Shown here piece after piece: positions 25,091 to 33,600 of a DNA stretch of 64,000 nt. Below the pieces are notes generated by a model, which was not told where the DNA came from, made no database searches, and saw nothing but the letters and a program-made list of their open reading frames with translations. Both the position numbers and the translations under genes were made by a program. Every line of letters begins with the position of its first letter. Position 1 is the stretch's first letter. Source of the DNA: Paenalcaligenes sp050487225 (GTDB lineage: Bacteria > Pseudomonadota > Gammaproteobacteria > Burkholderiales > Burkholderiaceae_B); assembly GCF_050487225.1 (NCBI RefSeq), contig NZ_JBKQGY010000003.1:558001-622000 (forward strand). Reading direction: 5' to 3'.

Positions 25091-25887
25091 CGACCGACTT
25101 GCTCACGGTCACCAACATCAGTGTGACCTTTGATACCCGCACCATTCTGCACAACGTAAGTTTTGGTCCATTATGTGCAGGCAGTGTCACCGCCTTGCTA
25201 GGCTCTAACGCTGCAGGAAAATCCACCTTACTGCGACGTATTGCTGGTGAACTACGAGGCCCAGGAGAGGTCATTGTGGCAGGGCAGCCCGTTGAAAGCT
25301 GGCCCAACCATCACCCCAACCACCCCGCCCATGTACCCCAAGACATTGCGATGCGTTCGTCGCTGCGTGTGTTTGAAGCCGTACTGCTGGCCAACAAACA
25401 AGGTGGCGGTTGGTCGGTAGGGGAGGAGGAATTAGATACCGTCACTCGCATACTGCACACCTTAGAAATCCACCCCCTCGCCGACAGAGAGCTTGCTGCC
25501 TTAAGTGGTGGACAACGCCAGCTAGTGTCCATTGCCCAAGCCCTGATTCGCGAACCCACTATGTTGCTACTGGATGAACCCACCAGTGCACTGGATCTGC
25601 AAAACCAGTTTGAGGTGCTAGATCTACTGCGTAGACTCGCCAAAGAACGCGCCATGTGTGTCGTGATGGCCATTCATGACATCAATCATGCGCTACGCTT
25701 TGCCGACCACGTGGTGGTACTGCACCGTGGGCACGTCCATGCCAGCGGCCACCCGCTCACCGTACTGACGCCTGAGCTACTTAAACAGGTATATGGTGTA
25801 GAAGCACGGCTAGAGCACTGCTCACAAGGCCACCCCATCATGGTGGTAGATCGTTCTACCCGAAACTCCTCACTAGTGCTTGCGTAA
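25087..25887 (+). CDS. FecE-type siderophore ABC transporter ATP-binding protein
   Basis: This 266-residue ATPase has Walker A LLGSNAAGKSTLLRR (about 38-52), Q-loop PQDIAMRS, signature ALSGGQRQLVSIAQALIR (about 138-155), Walker B MLLLDEPTSALDLQNQ and switch His in MAIHDINHALRF. It belongs to the FecE/FhuC/BtuD group and drives the preceding permease. It overlaps fecC by an ATGA. The following gene begins only a few bases after its stop. Confidence 0.93.
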   Translation: MTTDLLTVTNISVTFDTRTILHNVSFGPLCAGSVTALLGSNAAGKSTLLRRIAGELRGPGEVIVAGQPVESWPNHHPNHPAHVPQDIAMRSSLRVFEAVLLANKQGGGWSVGEEELDTVTRILHTLEIHPLADRELAALSGGQRQLVSIAQALIREPTMLLLDEPTSALDLQNQFEVLDLLRRLAKERAMCVVMAIHDINHALRFADHVVVLHRGHVHASGHPLTVLTPELLKQVYGVEARLEHCSQGHPIMVVDRSTRNSSLVLA

Positions 25888-25891
25888 TGCC

Positions 25892-27193
25892 ATGTCTTTA
25901 GCCGCTAAAAAACCGCTCATCTTGCTGGGCATGCCTAGCACACACGCGGGCGCATGGCGCTTCCCCGGTGCCGCTCCCGATTTCCATCGCAATTTTGCAC
26001 ACATGAAATGGTTCGCTCAGACCTTAGAGCGTGGTTGCTTTGATGGGCTATTCTTACCAGACTCCTTAGCCTTACGTGCCGGCACGCCCCAAACACTCAT
26101 GTGCAGCGCGAGTGTGGCGACGCTAGACCCCTTAACGCTGTTACCTGCGCTCGCCGCCGTCACCCAACATTTGGGGTTAATCGCTACCGCGAGCACCACC
26201 TATAACGAACCTTATATGTTGGCGCGCCGTCTGGCCTCGCTAGACGTCATTAGTCAGGGTAGAGCCGGGTGGAATCTAGTGACCTCCAGCAACCCCAATG
26301 AGGCCGCTAACTTTGGTGAGAAATCGCATTTGGAACATAGCTTGCGCTATAAGCGTGCCAGAGAGTTTTTCACCGTTATGGATGGTTTATGGCAAAGCTG
26401 GGATGCTGATGCCTTTTGTATGGACAGCGACCGTGGAGTCTATGTAGACCCCGATAAAATGCATGTGTTAGATCACCACGACACGCATTTTTCGGTACGT
26501 GGCCCGCTTAATGTGGCAAGGTCCGTGCAACATCGCCCAGTGATTGTGCAAGCCGGTGCCTCTGAAGCCGGTATGCAAATCGCGGCTGAAACAGCTGAAG
26601 TGGTTTTCACATACCAAATTGATATGGCATCCGCTCAACGCTTCTATGCACAGATGCAAAATAGAGCACGCGCTGCAGGCCGCCACACACCGCTTAAGAT
26701 TTTGCCTGCTGTGTTAGTCGTACTGGGTGACACGCTGGCAGAAGCACAAGAAAAACGCGCCACACTGGATGCGTTAGTGGATGATCAAAGCAGCCTCGCG
26801 ACGCTGTCGGTTGCCTTAGGGCACGATATTTCTCAGTATGACCCGGCCGGATTATTACCCGATATCCCCGACAGCAATGCCAGCAAAAGTGGCCGAGATC
26901 GTGTCGTCGCTTTAGCACAGCGCGAACAACTTAGCATTCTGGCGTTGGCACGACGCATCTGCGGCTATCAGGGTCTAGAAATGGTAGGCACGGCAGACAT
27001 GATCGCAGGCCACATGGAGCACTGGTTCACACAACGCGCTGCCGATGGTTTCAACATACTATTCTCTCACCTGCCCGGTGGTGTCAGTGAGTTTGTAGAT
27101 CACGTAGTACCCCTGTTACAGCAACGCGGTTTACTGCGACAGCGCTACGAAGGACAGACGTTCAGAGACAACTTGGGGCTAGCAACACCGTAG
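25892..27193 (+). CDS. NtaA/SnaA/DszA-family flavin-dependent monooxygenase
   Basis: This 433-residue protein is an FMNH2-dependent, two-component luciferase-like monooxygenase. Its features, LILLGMPSTHAGAWRFPG (about 9-26), LARRLASLDVISQGRAGWN, LVTSSNPNEAANFG (about 125-138) and VIVQAGASEAG, place it in the NtaA/SnaA/DszA group. Known members cleave C-N or C-S bonds in chelators (nitrilotriacetate, EDTA), sulfones and thioethers. I use the ATG at 25892, since the upstream frame only offers a TTG. It lies five bases after the fecE stop and is presumably cotranscribed. No flavin reductase gene is seen nearby, so the reduced flavin must come from elsewhere. Confidence 0.88.
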   Translation: MSLAAKKPLILLGMPSTHAGAWRFPGAAPDFHRNFAHMKWFAQTLERGCFDGLFLPDSLALRAGTPQTLMCSASVATLDPLTLLPALAAVTQHLGLIATASTTYNEPYMLARRLASLDVISQGRAGWNLVTSSNPNEAANFGEKSHLEHSLRYKRAREFFTVMDGLWQSWDADAFCMDSDRGVYVDPDKMHVLDHHDTHFSVRGPLNVARSVQHRPVIVQAGASEAGMQIAAETAEVVFTYQIDMASAQRFYAQMQNRARAAGRHTPLKILPAVLVVLGDTLAEAQEKRATLDALVDDQSSLATLSVALGHDISQYDPAGLLPDIPDSNASKSGRDRVVALAQREQLSILALARRICGYQGLEMVGTADMIAGHMEHWFTQRAADGFNILFSHLPGGVSEFVDHVVPLLQQRGLLRQRYEGQTFRDNLGLATP

Positions 27194-27220
27194 TCTGCCA
27201 ACACAACATGGTGGCAACGC

Positions 27221-27853
27221 TTAGTTCGCCACCGGTGACAGCATACGCAAACACGCCTGCGCCACGTTTCGTGCAAATACCGAGCAATCCTGAAGATCGG
27301 CCGCGATAATATCATCCGTCGCGCCGTGCACACCGGAGTAAATCAATAATGCCACCACTCTGGAATCATCAGGCGCCCACACACCTGCGGCTGTACCTTG
27401 ATCGATGATCTCGGTGAGCTGATCCAAAATAGCATTTTTGTCTTGGTTAGATCGATCGTGATGGTGATGATTGGTGTACACAATATCGTGCACACGATAC
27501 GTCTTAGCGTAGGTTTCTATATTGGTGTAGATCCACACGCGCAACCGTTCTACCCAATCATTGTTCGCACAGGCATCTACGGCCTCTTGCAACGTGACCA
27601 AAAACTGCTCGGTATAACGTCTACCCAAGGCTTCTAGCATCTCGTTTTTAGACGCAAAATAATGATAGAACGTGCCTTTAGCCACCTGCGCATGTGCCAC
27701 GATATCGTTGATGGTGGTGCCTTCTACACCTTGCGATAAAAACAGCGTTTCTGCTGCGCCCATCAACTCATCCAATCGTACCTCTGCAGGCTTAGTTCTA
27801 GGGCGTGCCGCCGTTTTCGTTGCCGGTTTTACGTTGCGAGGTTTCACAGTCAT
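27221..27853 (-). CDS. TetR-family transcriptional regulator
   Basis: This 210-residue regulator has a basic, proline-rich tail (about 1-25), then the TetR helix-turn-helix (about 28-75: ELMGAAETLFLSQGVEGTTI and GTFYHYFASKNEMLEAL). The C-terminal half is a variable ligand domain containing several His and Asp residues (NHHHHD). The start is the ATG at 27853; a GTG immediately before it is in frame. It converges on the monooxygenase gene and is divergent from the DUF2239 gene. Either the tandem palindromes at 27995-28037 or the dyad at 20540-20558 could be its site; the two differ in sequence. Confidence 0.9.
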   Translation of the reverse strand: MTVKPRNVKPATKTAARPRTKPAEVRLDELMGAAETLFLSQGVEGTTINDIVAHAQVAKGTFYHYFASKNEMLEALGRRYTEQFLVTLQEAVDACANNDWVERLRVWIYTNIETYAKTYRVHDIVYTNHHHHDRSNQDKNAILDQLTEIIDQGTAAGVWAPDDSRVVALLIYSGVHGATDDIIAADLQDCSVFARNVAQACLRMLSPVAN

Positions 27854-27994
27854 CACGTTAGTTCACAGAAATACATAAACAGAGCCAGTGTAAGACAAGT
27901 CCCTAGGCCATACCACCGCCAATGATAAAACGAGGACTGCTTTTTTGTACTCGTCTCACCACATTTTGCCTGTATTCGTTCCTGCATTGTATTA

Positions 27995-28037
27995 TTTTAC
28001 CCGGGTAATATTGACTGATTATTTTATCAGGGTAAAA
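27995..28037 (+). promoter_or_regulatory. Tandem palindromes over the promoter of the DUF2239 gene
   Basis: TTACCCGGGTAA (27997-28008) is a perfect palindrome. TTATCAGGGTAA (28024-28035) is a 10-of-12 match to it, 27 bases further on. A -35 TTGACT (28011-28016) sits between them, and a -10-like TAAAAA (28033-28038) overlaps the second. This layout suits repression by the divergent TetR protein. Confidence 0.55.
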
Positions 28038-28069
28038 ATAAATACTTCGTCACCGTTATAGACTGAACC

Positions 28070-28663
28070 ATGACAGTTGCTACCACCCCCACTTACACTA
28101 GCTTTGACGGCCATCGTCGTCTCGCTACTGGCTCACTATCGGTTAATGCTCTGGCGATGAAACGCGCCCTAGAACAGGGCTCCAAGCACACCGTGCTGCT
28201 GTTTGACGATGCGACAGGCCGTACTGTGGAAGTAGACATGCGGGGATCAGAGGCTGACGTACTCGCACGAGTAGCCCCCCCACCAGCAAGCTCAACGACA
28301 CAGGCCGACGCCGCACCACGAGGCCGCGGACGCCCCAAACTTGGTGTAGTAGCGCGTGAAGTCACGCTATTACCGCGCCATTGGGAATGGTTGTCTCAAC
28401 AACCGGGCGGAGCCTCAGTCACATTACGCAAACTGGTAGAAGAAGCCAAGCGAGCCAACAGCGACAAAGACCAAACCCGTAACGCGCACGAACGCGCTTA
28501 TCACTTTATGGTGGCCATTGCGGGTGATCTACCTGGTTTTGAAGAAGCCACACGGGCTTTGTTTGCCAACGACGCCAAAGCGCTGCAAGCACAAATCAGC
28601 CAATGGCCTGACGACATACAAGCACACACTATGACACTCGCATTTGGTGCCACCCAACCCTAA
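28070..28663 (+). CDS. DUF2239 family protein
   Basis: This 197-residue protein of unknown function matches the DUF2239 pattern: TYTSFDGHRRLA at the N-terminus, TVLLFDDATGRTVEVDMRG (about 39-57), then a proline/glycine-rich linker and the strongly conserved GRPKLGVVAREVTLLPRHWE (about 88-107) with PGGASVTLRKLVEEA. The middle has an RGRGRPKLG stretch resembling an AT-hook, which could touch nucleic acid (inference). The C-terminal half is helical. It lies downstream of the TTACCCGGGTAA sites and 29 bases before the hydrolase gene, so it is probably co-regulated with it. Function cannot be assigned from sequence. Confidence 0.82.
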   Translation: MTVATTPTYTSFDGHRRLATGSLSVNALAMKRALEQGSKHTVLLFDDATGRTVEVDMRGSEADVLARVAPPPASSTTQADAAPRGRGRPKLGVVAREVTLLPRHWEWLSQQPGGASVTLRKLVEEAKRANSDKDQTRNAHERAYHFMVAIAGDLPGFEEATRALFANDAKALQAQISQWPDDIQAHTMTLAFGATQP

Positions 28664-28692
28664 GACACGGGCAAGCACGCAGGAAACACATC

Positions 28693-29598
28693 ATGCAACA
28701 CATTAGCGCAAACGGCCTCACCCTTAGCTACGATAGCTTTGGAGAGGAGCAAGCCGAGGCTTTTTTGCTAATCTCAGGGCTAGGTACTCAAATGATCCGT
28801 TGGAACGATGCCTTTTGTGAGGACTTGGCCTCCCACGGGTTCAGAGTCATACGCTTTGATAATAGAGATGCTGGAGGCTCTACACACTTTACACAGAGCC
28901 CAGCCCCCGATTTTGCAGCACTGGCACAGGCCGTGGCGGCACATCAAAAACCGAAGGTGCCCTACACACTGCACGACATGGCCGCTGACGCGATTGGCTT
29001 ACTCGACGCCTTGGGTATAAAACGCGCGCATGTTGCAGGTAGATCCATGGGTGGCATGATCGCACAACTACTGGCTAGCCTTTATCCCCATCGCGTACTG
29101 ACGTTAACAGCAATGATGTCTAGCACCGGCAACCCAACCTTAGCCTCTGCCGCCCCAGATGTGATGGCCTTGCTGACCCAACCGTCGCCCTCGTTAGCAG
29201 AAGACACCCTAGGTTTTTTGAATCATCGTCTGCAATTTGCCAAACGTATTGCCAGCCCCGGCTATCCTTTTGATGAGACAACACAACGCACCATTATTTT
29301 GGAAGAAGCCAACCTCGCCAATGACCCTACCGCATTTGGTAGACAGTTAGCCGCCATTGTAGCGACGGGCGATTTACGTCCCGTTTTAGTGCGCGTTGTT
29401 GCACCTACACTGGTGATTCATGGCACGGATGACCCACTCATCCCTCTGGCATGTGGCAAGGACATTGCAGCACACATTAGCCACGCCACATTCATGCCTA
29501 TTAACGGCATGGGACACGACATACCGCTAGAACTAGAGCATTTAATCATTCAGGCACTGGTGCGCATCGCCCATCCACACCGCTTACGTATGCACTAA
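28693..29598 (+). CDS. Alpha/beta hydrolase
   Basis: This 301-residue enzyme has the alpha/beta hydrolase fold. The nucleophile elbow is GRSMGG (Ser about 118), the acid is probably the Asp in HGTDDPLIP, and the base is the His in GMGHDIP. The oxyanion region is LISGLGTQM. The family spans esterases, lactonases and haloperoxidase-like proteins, so the substrate is open. AGGA lies close before the ATG, and it is likely cotranscribed with the DUF2239 gene. Confidence 0.88.
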   Translation: MQHISANGLTLSYDSFGEEQAEAFLLISGLGTQMIRWNDAFCEDLASHGFRVIRFDNRDAGGSTHFTQSPAPDFAALAQAVAAHQKPKVPYTLHDMAADAIGLLDALGIKRAHVAGRSMGGMIAQLLASLYPHRVLTLTAMMSSTGNPTLASAAPDVMALLTQPSPSLAEDTLGFLNHRLQFAKRIASPGYPFDETTQRTIILEEANLANDPTAFGRQLAAIVATGDLRPVLVRVVAPTLVIHGTDDPLIPLACGKDIAAHISHATFMPINGMGHDIPLELEHLIIQALVRIAHPHRLRMH

Positions 29599-29620
29599 GC
29601 TAGTTCATGCCCAAAACGAC

Positions 29621-29663
29621 TCAAGCCTTGCATAGTTAAACCATGCAAGGCTTGAATTTTTTT
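29621..29663 (+). terminator. Rho-independent terminator
   Basis: A 13-bp perfect stem (29621-29633 with 29643-29655, loop 9) is followed by a run of seven T. It ends the hydrolase transcript and may also act on the convergent FAH-family operon. Confidence 0.88.
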
Positions 29664-29685
29664 GTGTCACTGTCAGGTGTTCAAC

Positions 29686-30543
29686 TTAGTCCAGCAAATC
29701 AGCCGACCATGCGTGAACTTCTTGACGCTGCTCACCCAGACCTTCAATGCCGACGTTCATAACGTCACCCGCTTTCAGGTACACATGAGGCGTCTGGCCC
29801 ATACCTACGCCTGGAGGCGTACCGGTAGAGAGTAGATCGCCAGGGTACAACGTAGTGAACTGACTGATGTAATGCACCAAGAAGGCCACGTTGTACACCA
29901 TGGTAGCGGTACTACCGTCTTGGTAACGCTTGCCATTCACGTCCAACCACATTTTCAGGTTTTGTGGGTCAGCCACTTCATCACGCGTCACCAACCATGG
30001 ACCTACTGGACCAAAAGTATCGCAGCCTTTGCCCTTATCCCATGTACCGCAGCGCTCAACTTGGTACTCTCGCTCGGACACATCGTTCACCACGCAATAA
30101 CCTGCTACATACTCCAACGCTTCTTCCAAGCTCACGTAGCGTGCTTTTTTACCAATCACCACGCCCAGCTCAACTTCCCAGTCTGTTTTGACGGAGTTCT
30201 TAGGCATGACAACGTTGTCGTTTGCGCCAGTAGGTTTGGACCATTTGTTAAACAGTACAGGTTCGGCGGGGACTTCTTGGCCAGTTTCGGCAGCGTGGTC
30301 ACTGTAGTTCAAACCCACGCAAATGAATTTACCCAAACCAGCATAAGGCACACCGTAACGACTAGGATTTTGCACAACAGGCAGGCTGTTGATATCAACG
30401 CCTTTCAGTTTCGCCAAACCCGCATCACCCAGCATGTCAGCGGTAATGTCGGTAACCACACCAGACAAGTCACGTACTTGACCTTGTGCATCGACCAGAC
30501 CGGGCTTCTCGTGGCCCACTGCACCAAAACGTACTAATTTCAT
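29686..30543 (-). CDS. Fumarylacetoacetate hydrolase-family protein (diketo-acid hydrolase)
   Basis: This 285-residue protein has the FAH fold. The divalent-metal site is made by the two Glu of WEVELGVVIGKKARY (about 123-137) and by the Asp of NDVSEREYQ (about 152-160). TGTPPGVGMG near the C-terminus is the typical loop. The N-terminus MKLVRFGAVGHEKPGLVDAQ matches 2,4-diketo-3-deoxy-fuconate hydrolases. It is cotranscribed with an SDR of the matching type (16-base gap), which supports a role in a deoxy-sugar-acid or diketo-acid pathway, yielding pyruvate and a smaller acid. Other FAH substrates remain possible. Confidence 0.88.
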   Translation of the reverse strand: MKLVRFGAVGHEKPGLVDAQGQVRDLSGVVTDITADMLGDAGLAKLKGVDINSLPVVQNPSRYGVPYAGLGKFICVGLNYSDHAAETGQEVPAEPVLFNKWSKPTGANDNVVMPKNSVKTDWEVELGVVIGKKARYVSLEEALEYVAGYCVVNDVSEREYQVERCGTWDKGKGCDTFGPVGPWLVTRDEVADPQNLKMWLDVNGKRYQDGSTATMVYNVAFLVHYISQFTTLYPGDLLSTGTPPGVGMGQTPHVYLKAGDVMNVGIEGLGEQRQEVHAWSADLLD

Positions 30544-30559
30544 TGTTCTATTCCTTTAC

Positions 30560-31306
30560 TCAGTTAGACCAACCACCGTCGATCACCATATTGGTGCCGG
30601 TTGTAAAACGGGATTCATCAGAAGCCAAATAAATGGCCATGGCTGCGATTTCTTCTGGACGGCCGAGTCTACCGACTGGCTGACGAGAAATGAAGGCTTT
30701 TTCCACGGCATCTGTGCTGCTATTCAAGTTAGAAGCTTGAGTAGCAATACGCTCACGCAGTGAAGGAGACTCAATCGTGCCAGGGCAAATACTGTTGCAA
30801 CGCACGCCTTGGGTCACGAAGTCTGCCGCAACGGATTTGGTCAACCCAATCACTGCAGCTTTACTAGCGCCGTACACACAACGATTAGGTACACCTTTGA
30901 TGCTAGATGCTGCCGACGCAACGTTAATGATCGAACCGTTGCCACGCTCAAGCATACCGGGCAATACCGCACGAATAGTGTGGTACATGGATTTCACGTT
31001 CAGGTCCATGGAGCGTTCCCACGCTGCTTCATCACACTCCAAAATGGAGCCATGATGTACATAGCCTGCACAATTAAACAGCACATCTACAGGGCCTAGC
31101 GTTGCGATGAACGCTGCGACTGCCTGACCGTCCGTCACATCCAGTTTGGCAATGGTTGCACCTTGCAAACTTTCCAACAATTCTGGATTGATATCGGTTG
31201 CGATCACTTTCGCGCCCTCTGCTAGGAAGGCCTCAGCCGTCGCACGGCCAATACCTTGTCCAGCAGCGGTAATTAGTGCCACTTTATTTTCTAAACGACC
31301 TTTCAT
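30560..31306 (-). CDS. Short-chain dehydrogenase (2-keto-3-deoxy-L-fuconate dehydrogenase-like)
   Basis: This 248-residue SDR starts at the ATG at 31306 (MKGRLENKVALITAAGQG), preceded by AAAGGA; the frame upstream is not likely coding. It has NAD-binding AAGQGIGRATAEAF, an aspartate in ATDIN favouring NAD, the catalytic YGASKAAV, and TTGTNMVIDGG at the end. The N-terminal sequence is typical of 2-keto-3-deoxy-L-fuconate dehydrogenases. Next to a FAH hydrolase, this would supply the diketo acid that the hydrolase cleaves. It is divergent from the IclR regulator. No fuconate dehydratase is in the window. Confidence 0.87.
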   Translation of the reverse strand: MKGRLENKVALITAAGQGIGRATAEAFLAEGAKVIATDINPELLESLQGATIAKLDVTDGQAVAAFIATLGPVDVLFNCAGYVHHGSILECDEAAWERSMDLNVKSMYHTIRAVLPGMLERGNGSIINVASAASSIKGVPNRCVYGASKAAVIGLTKSVAADFVTQGVRCNSICPGTIESPSLRERIATQASNLNSSTDAVEKAFISRQPVGRLGRPEEIAAMAIYLASDESRFTTGTNMVIDGGWSN

Positions 31307-31510
31307 CGACTGCGCATCCTTTGTGCGAAAAATCGCAATAATCCTCAAAGGGTTATTGCATGCGTTGTGTAATACTTCACGGCATACGTTACGGTATTTG
31401 AAAGCTGTTCTTATTAGTGAAATCCCTAATCCGCAGGATGCTCAATTCAAAAGGCCACTTTTTTTGCTTGCATGTAAAATGAAAAACTCACCTATAAAAT
31501 AAAAATCGCC

Positions 31511-32356
31511 ATGACTACACCTACTCCCGCCAAAAAAACAGCCAGTGCAGACGCCCGCTATAGCGCACCAGCCTTAGACAAAGGCCTGGATATTCTGGAA
31601 GTATTAAGTAAAACCCCGCAGGGCTACACGCTGAATGAACTCAGCCACGTGTTGGGTCGTAGCGTGAATGAAATTTTCCGTATGGTCAGCACTTTGCACC
31701 AGCGGGGTTACATACACATCAACGATCGAGACCGCTACGCCTTAACGCTGAAACTGTTCACACTGGCGCATGAGCAAGAGCCCATTAAGTCGTTAATTAA
31801 AGAGTCCCTGCCACTGCTGGCCGAACTGTCTGAACGCAGCATGCAGTCCAGCCACTTAGCGTTGTATCAGAATGGTAGGGTGATGATTACGGCACAAAAT
31901 GACAGCCCAGAACGGTGGTCATTTGGCCTAAAAACCGGTGCACAAATTGGCTTAACCGACACCTCGTCGGGTCACGTATTATTGGCCTTTGCCGATGATA
32001 CGGCTCGCGCACGCATGTTGAATCATCACATTAAGATTGATGGTGAGATCGCGCATGAACCCGAGGCGCTAGCAGACATACTGCGCACCGTACGCCAACA
32101 AGGCTACGCCACTATGCCCAGTATTCAGATTCAGGGCGTAACGAATATCGCCATGCCTGTATTCGGAGTGGCAGGCAAAATCCATGCCGCCATTAACGTG
32201 CCGCATATTGCCCGTATCGACGGTTTACGCCGCCCCAACGCAGAGCAGATTATCACCATACTGCGTGACATCACTCTGCGTTTAGGCCTGCGTATTGGGT
32301 ATATACCCACGGTAGACAGCCCTCAGGCAGATACTGCCTCTGCCACCAACGACTGA
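31511..32356 (+). CDS. IclR-family transcriptional regulator
   Basis: This 281-residue protein has an N-terminal winged helix (about 18-75, with YTLNELSHVLGRSVNEIFRM) and a C-terminal IclR effector domain (about 90-260, with TSSGHVLLAFAD and VTNIAMPVFGVAGKIHAAIN). It is divergent from the SDR-FAH operon, which it most likely controls. Its last 34 bases overlap the end of glcF on the other strand. The effector is probably an acid intermediate of the adjacent pathway or glyoxylate/glycolate (inference). Confidence 0.92.
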   Translation: MTTPTPAKKTASADARYSAPALDKGLDILEVLSKTPQGYTLNELSHVLGRSVNEIFRMVSTLHQRGYIHINDRDRYALTLKLFTLAHEQEPIKSLIKESLPLLAELSERSMQSSHLALYQNGRVMITAQNDSPERWSFGLKTGAQIGLTDTSSGHVLLAFADDTARARMLNHHIKIDGEIAHEPEALADILRTVRQQGYATMPSIQIQGVTNIAMPVFGVAGKIHAAINVPHIARIDGLRRPNAEQIITILRDITLRLGLRIGYIPTVDSPQADTASATND

Positions 32357-33600
32357 CGACCAGACACGCGGATCACTTCGTCTACCAGTTCTATCCAGTG
32401 CTGAATAGGAATAGGCGACTTGGCGGCCAAGTGACCATAACAACCCACGTTGGCCGTCACGATCATGTCAGGTGAGTTGATCTGCAAGGATTCCAACTTG
32501 TTGGTACGCAATTGCTCGGACAACTCAGGTTGCAGCACCGAGTACGTGCCTGCAGAGCCGCAACACAAGTGGCCATCACGTACGGCGACTGGGTTGAACC
32601 CAAAGGCTTTCAACAAGGATGAAATAGAACCTTTGTTTTGCAAGGCATGCTGGAAGCTACATGGTTCTTGCACGGCAATCTTCAAGGCTTGCTTGGCTTG
32701 CGGCAAATCTTCGGTATCCAACAAGGCCAACTCGTCTTGCACCACACGACTAATGTCGCGTGCCATACCGGATACGGTACGGGCTTTTTCAGCATATTGA
32801 GCGTCGCCGGCCAATAAATCGCCGTAATGCTCTAACTGCACACCACAACCACTGGCTGTACTGATGATGGCATCAGCCTGCTGACCCGCGATCATGGGCC
32901 ACCATGCATCAATATTGCGTCGTGCTTGCTCTTGAGCGCCTTCTAGATCGTTCATGTGATGCTTGATCGCGCCACAGCAGCCTGCTTTTTCTATACGCAC
33001 CAACGTAATGCCCATGGCATCTAACACGCGTATAGCCGCGGTATTGGTTTGCGGTGTCAGCGTAGGTTGTACACAGCCATCCAACAGCAGCATTTTGCGC
33101 TGATGCACGCGTGTAGGCAGCGGCAACGATTCGGCTTTACGCTCTGGCAACAGCTCTTGCAGGCTCTCAGTCAACAGCGGGCGTACTTTGTAGCCTACTG
33201 CGGCCACTTTAGAGAATACGGCAGGGTTAGACGCCAGCTCTTTTAGCCCCCAACGCACTACTTTTTCTTTGATTGGACGCTCAACTTTGGTTTCCAAAAC
33301 GCGTCGGCCCACTTCTACCAATTCGCTGTAACGCACACCCGATGGACAGGTGGTTTCACAGGCGCGGCAAGTCAGGCAGTGATCCAAGTGCTCCATGGTA
33401 ATACCGGTAACGGTTCTACCTTCGAACATCTCTTTCATCATGTAAATGCGCCCACGCGGCCCATCTAGCTCGTTACCAAGCAACTGGTAAGTAGGGCAAG
33501 TCGCATTACAAAAGCCGCAGTGTACGCACTTAGCGATAACCTCTTTGGCTTTTTCCCCTTCAGGGGTACCAATAAACTCTTCTGCCAATACGGTTTGCAT
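32323..33600 (-). CDS. glcF: Glycolate oxidase iron-sulfur subunit GlcF
   Basis: This 425-residue subunit has two [4Fe-4S] ferredoxin motifs, at Cys25/28/31/35 and Cys76/79/82/86. Two CCG domains follow, marked by LLDGCVQPT with KAGCCGAIKHH and by EPCSFQHALQ with LCCGSAG. It passes electrons from the GlcD/GlcE flavoproteins to the membrane quinone pool during oxidation of glycolate to glyoxylate. It shares one base with the glcE stop and is the last gene of the operon. Its 3' end overlaps the IclR gene on the other strand by 34 bases. Confidence 0.95.
   Translation of the reverse strand: MQTVLAEEFIGTPEGEKAKEVIAKCVHCGFCNATCPTYQLLGNELDGPRGRIYMMKEMFEGRTVTGITMEHLDHCLTCRACETTCPSGVRYSELVEVGRRVLETKVERPIKEKVVRWGLKELASNPAVFSKVAAVGYKVRPLLTESLQELLPERKAESLPLPTRVHQRKMLLLDGCVQPTLTPQTNTAAIRVLDAMGITLVRIEKAGCCGAIKHHMNDLEGAQEQARRNIDAWWPMIAGQQADAIISTASGCGVQLEHYGDLLAGDAQYAEKARTVSGMARDISRVVQDELALLDTEDLPQAKQALKIAVQEPCSFQHALQNKGSISSLLKAFGFNPVAVRDGHLCCGSAGTYSVLQPELSEQLRTNKLESLQINSPDMIVTANVGCYGHLAAKSPIPIQHWIELVDEVIRVSGRQSLVAEAVSA

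Noticed and set aside
27210..27233. GGTGGC/GCCACC dyad between the monooxygenase and tetR ends
   Set aside because: The arms are short, the loop is long and there is no T-run, so I do not call it a terminator.
29872..30537. Plus-strand open frame of 221 codons antisense to the FAH-family gene
   Set aside because: Shadow of a gene with clear metal-binding motifs; its composition is typical of antisense frames.
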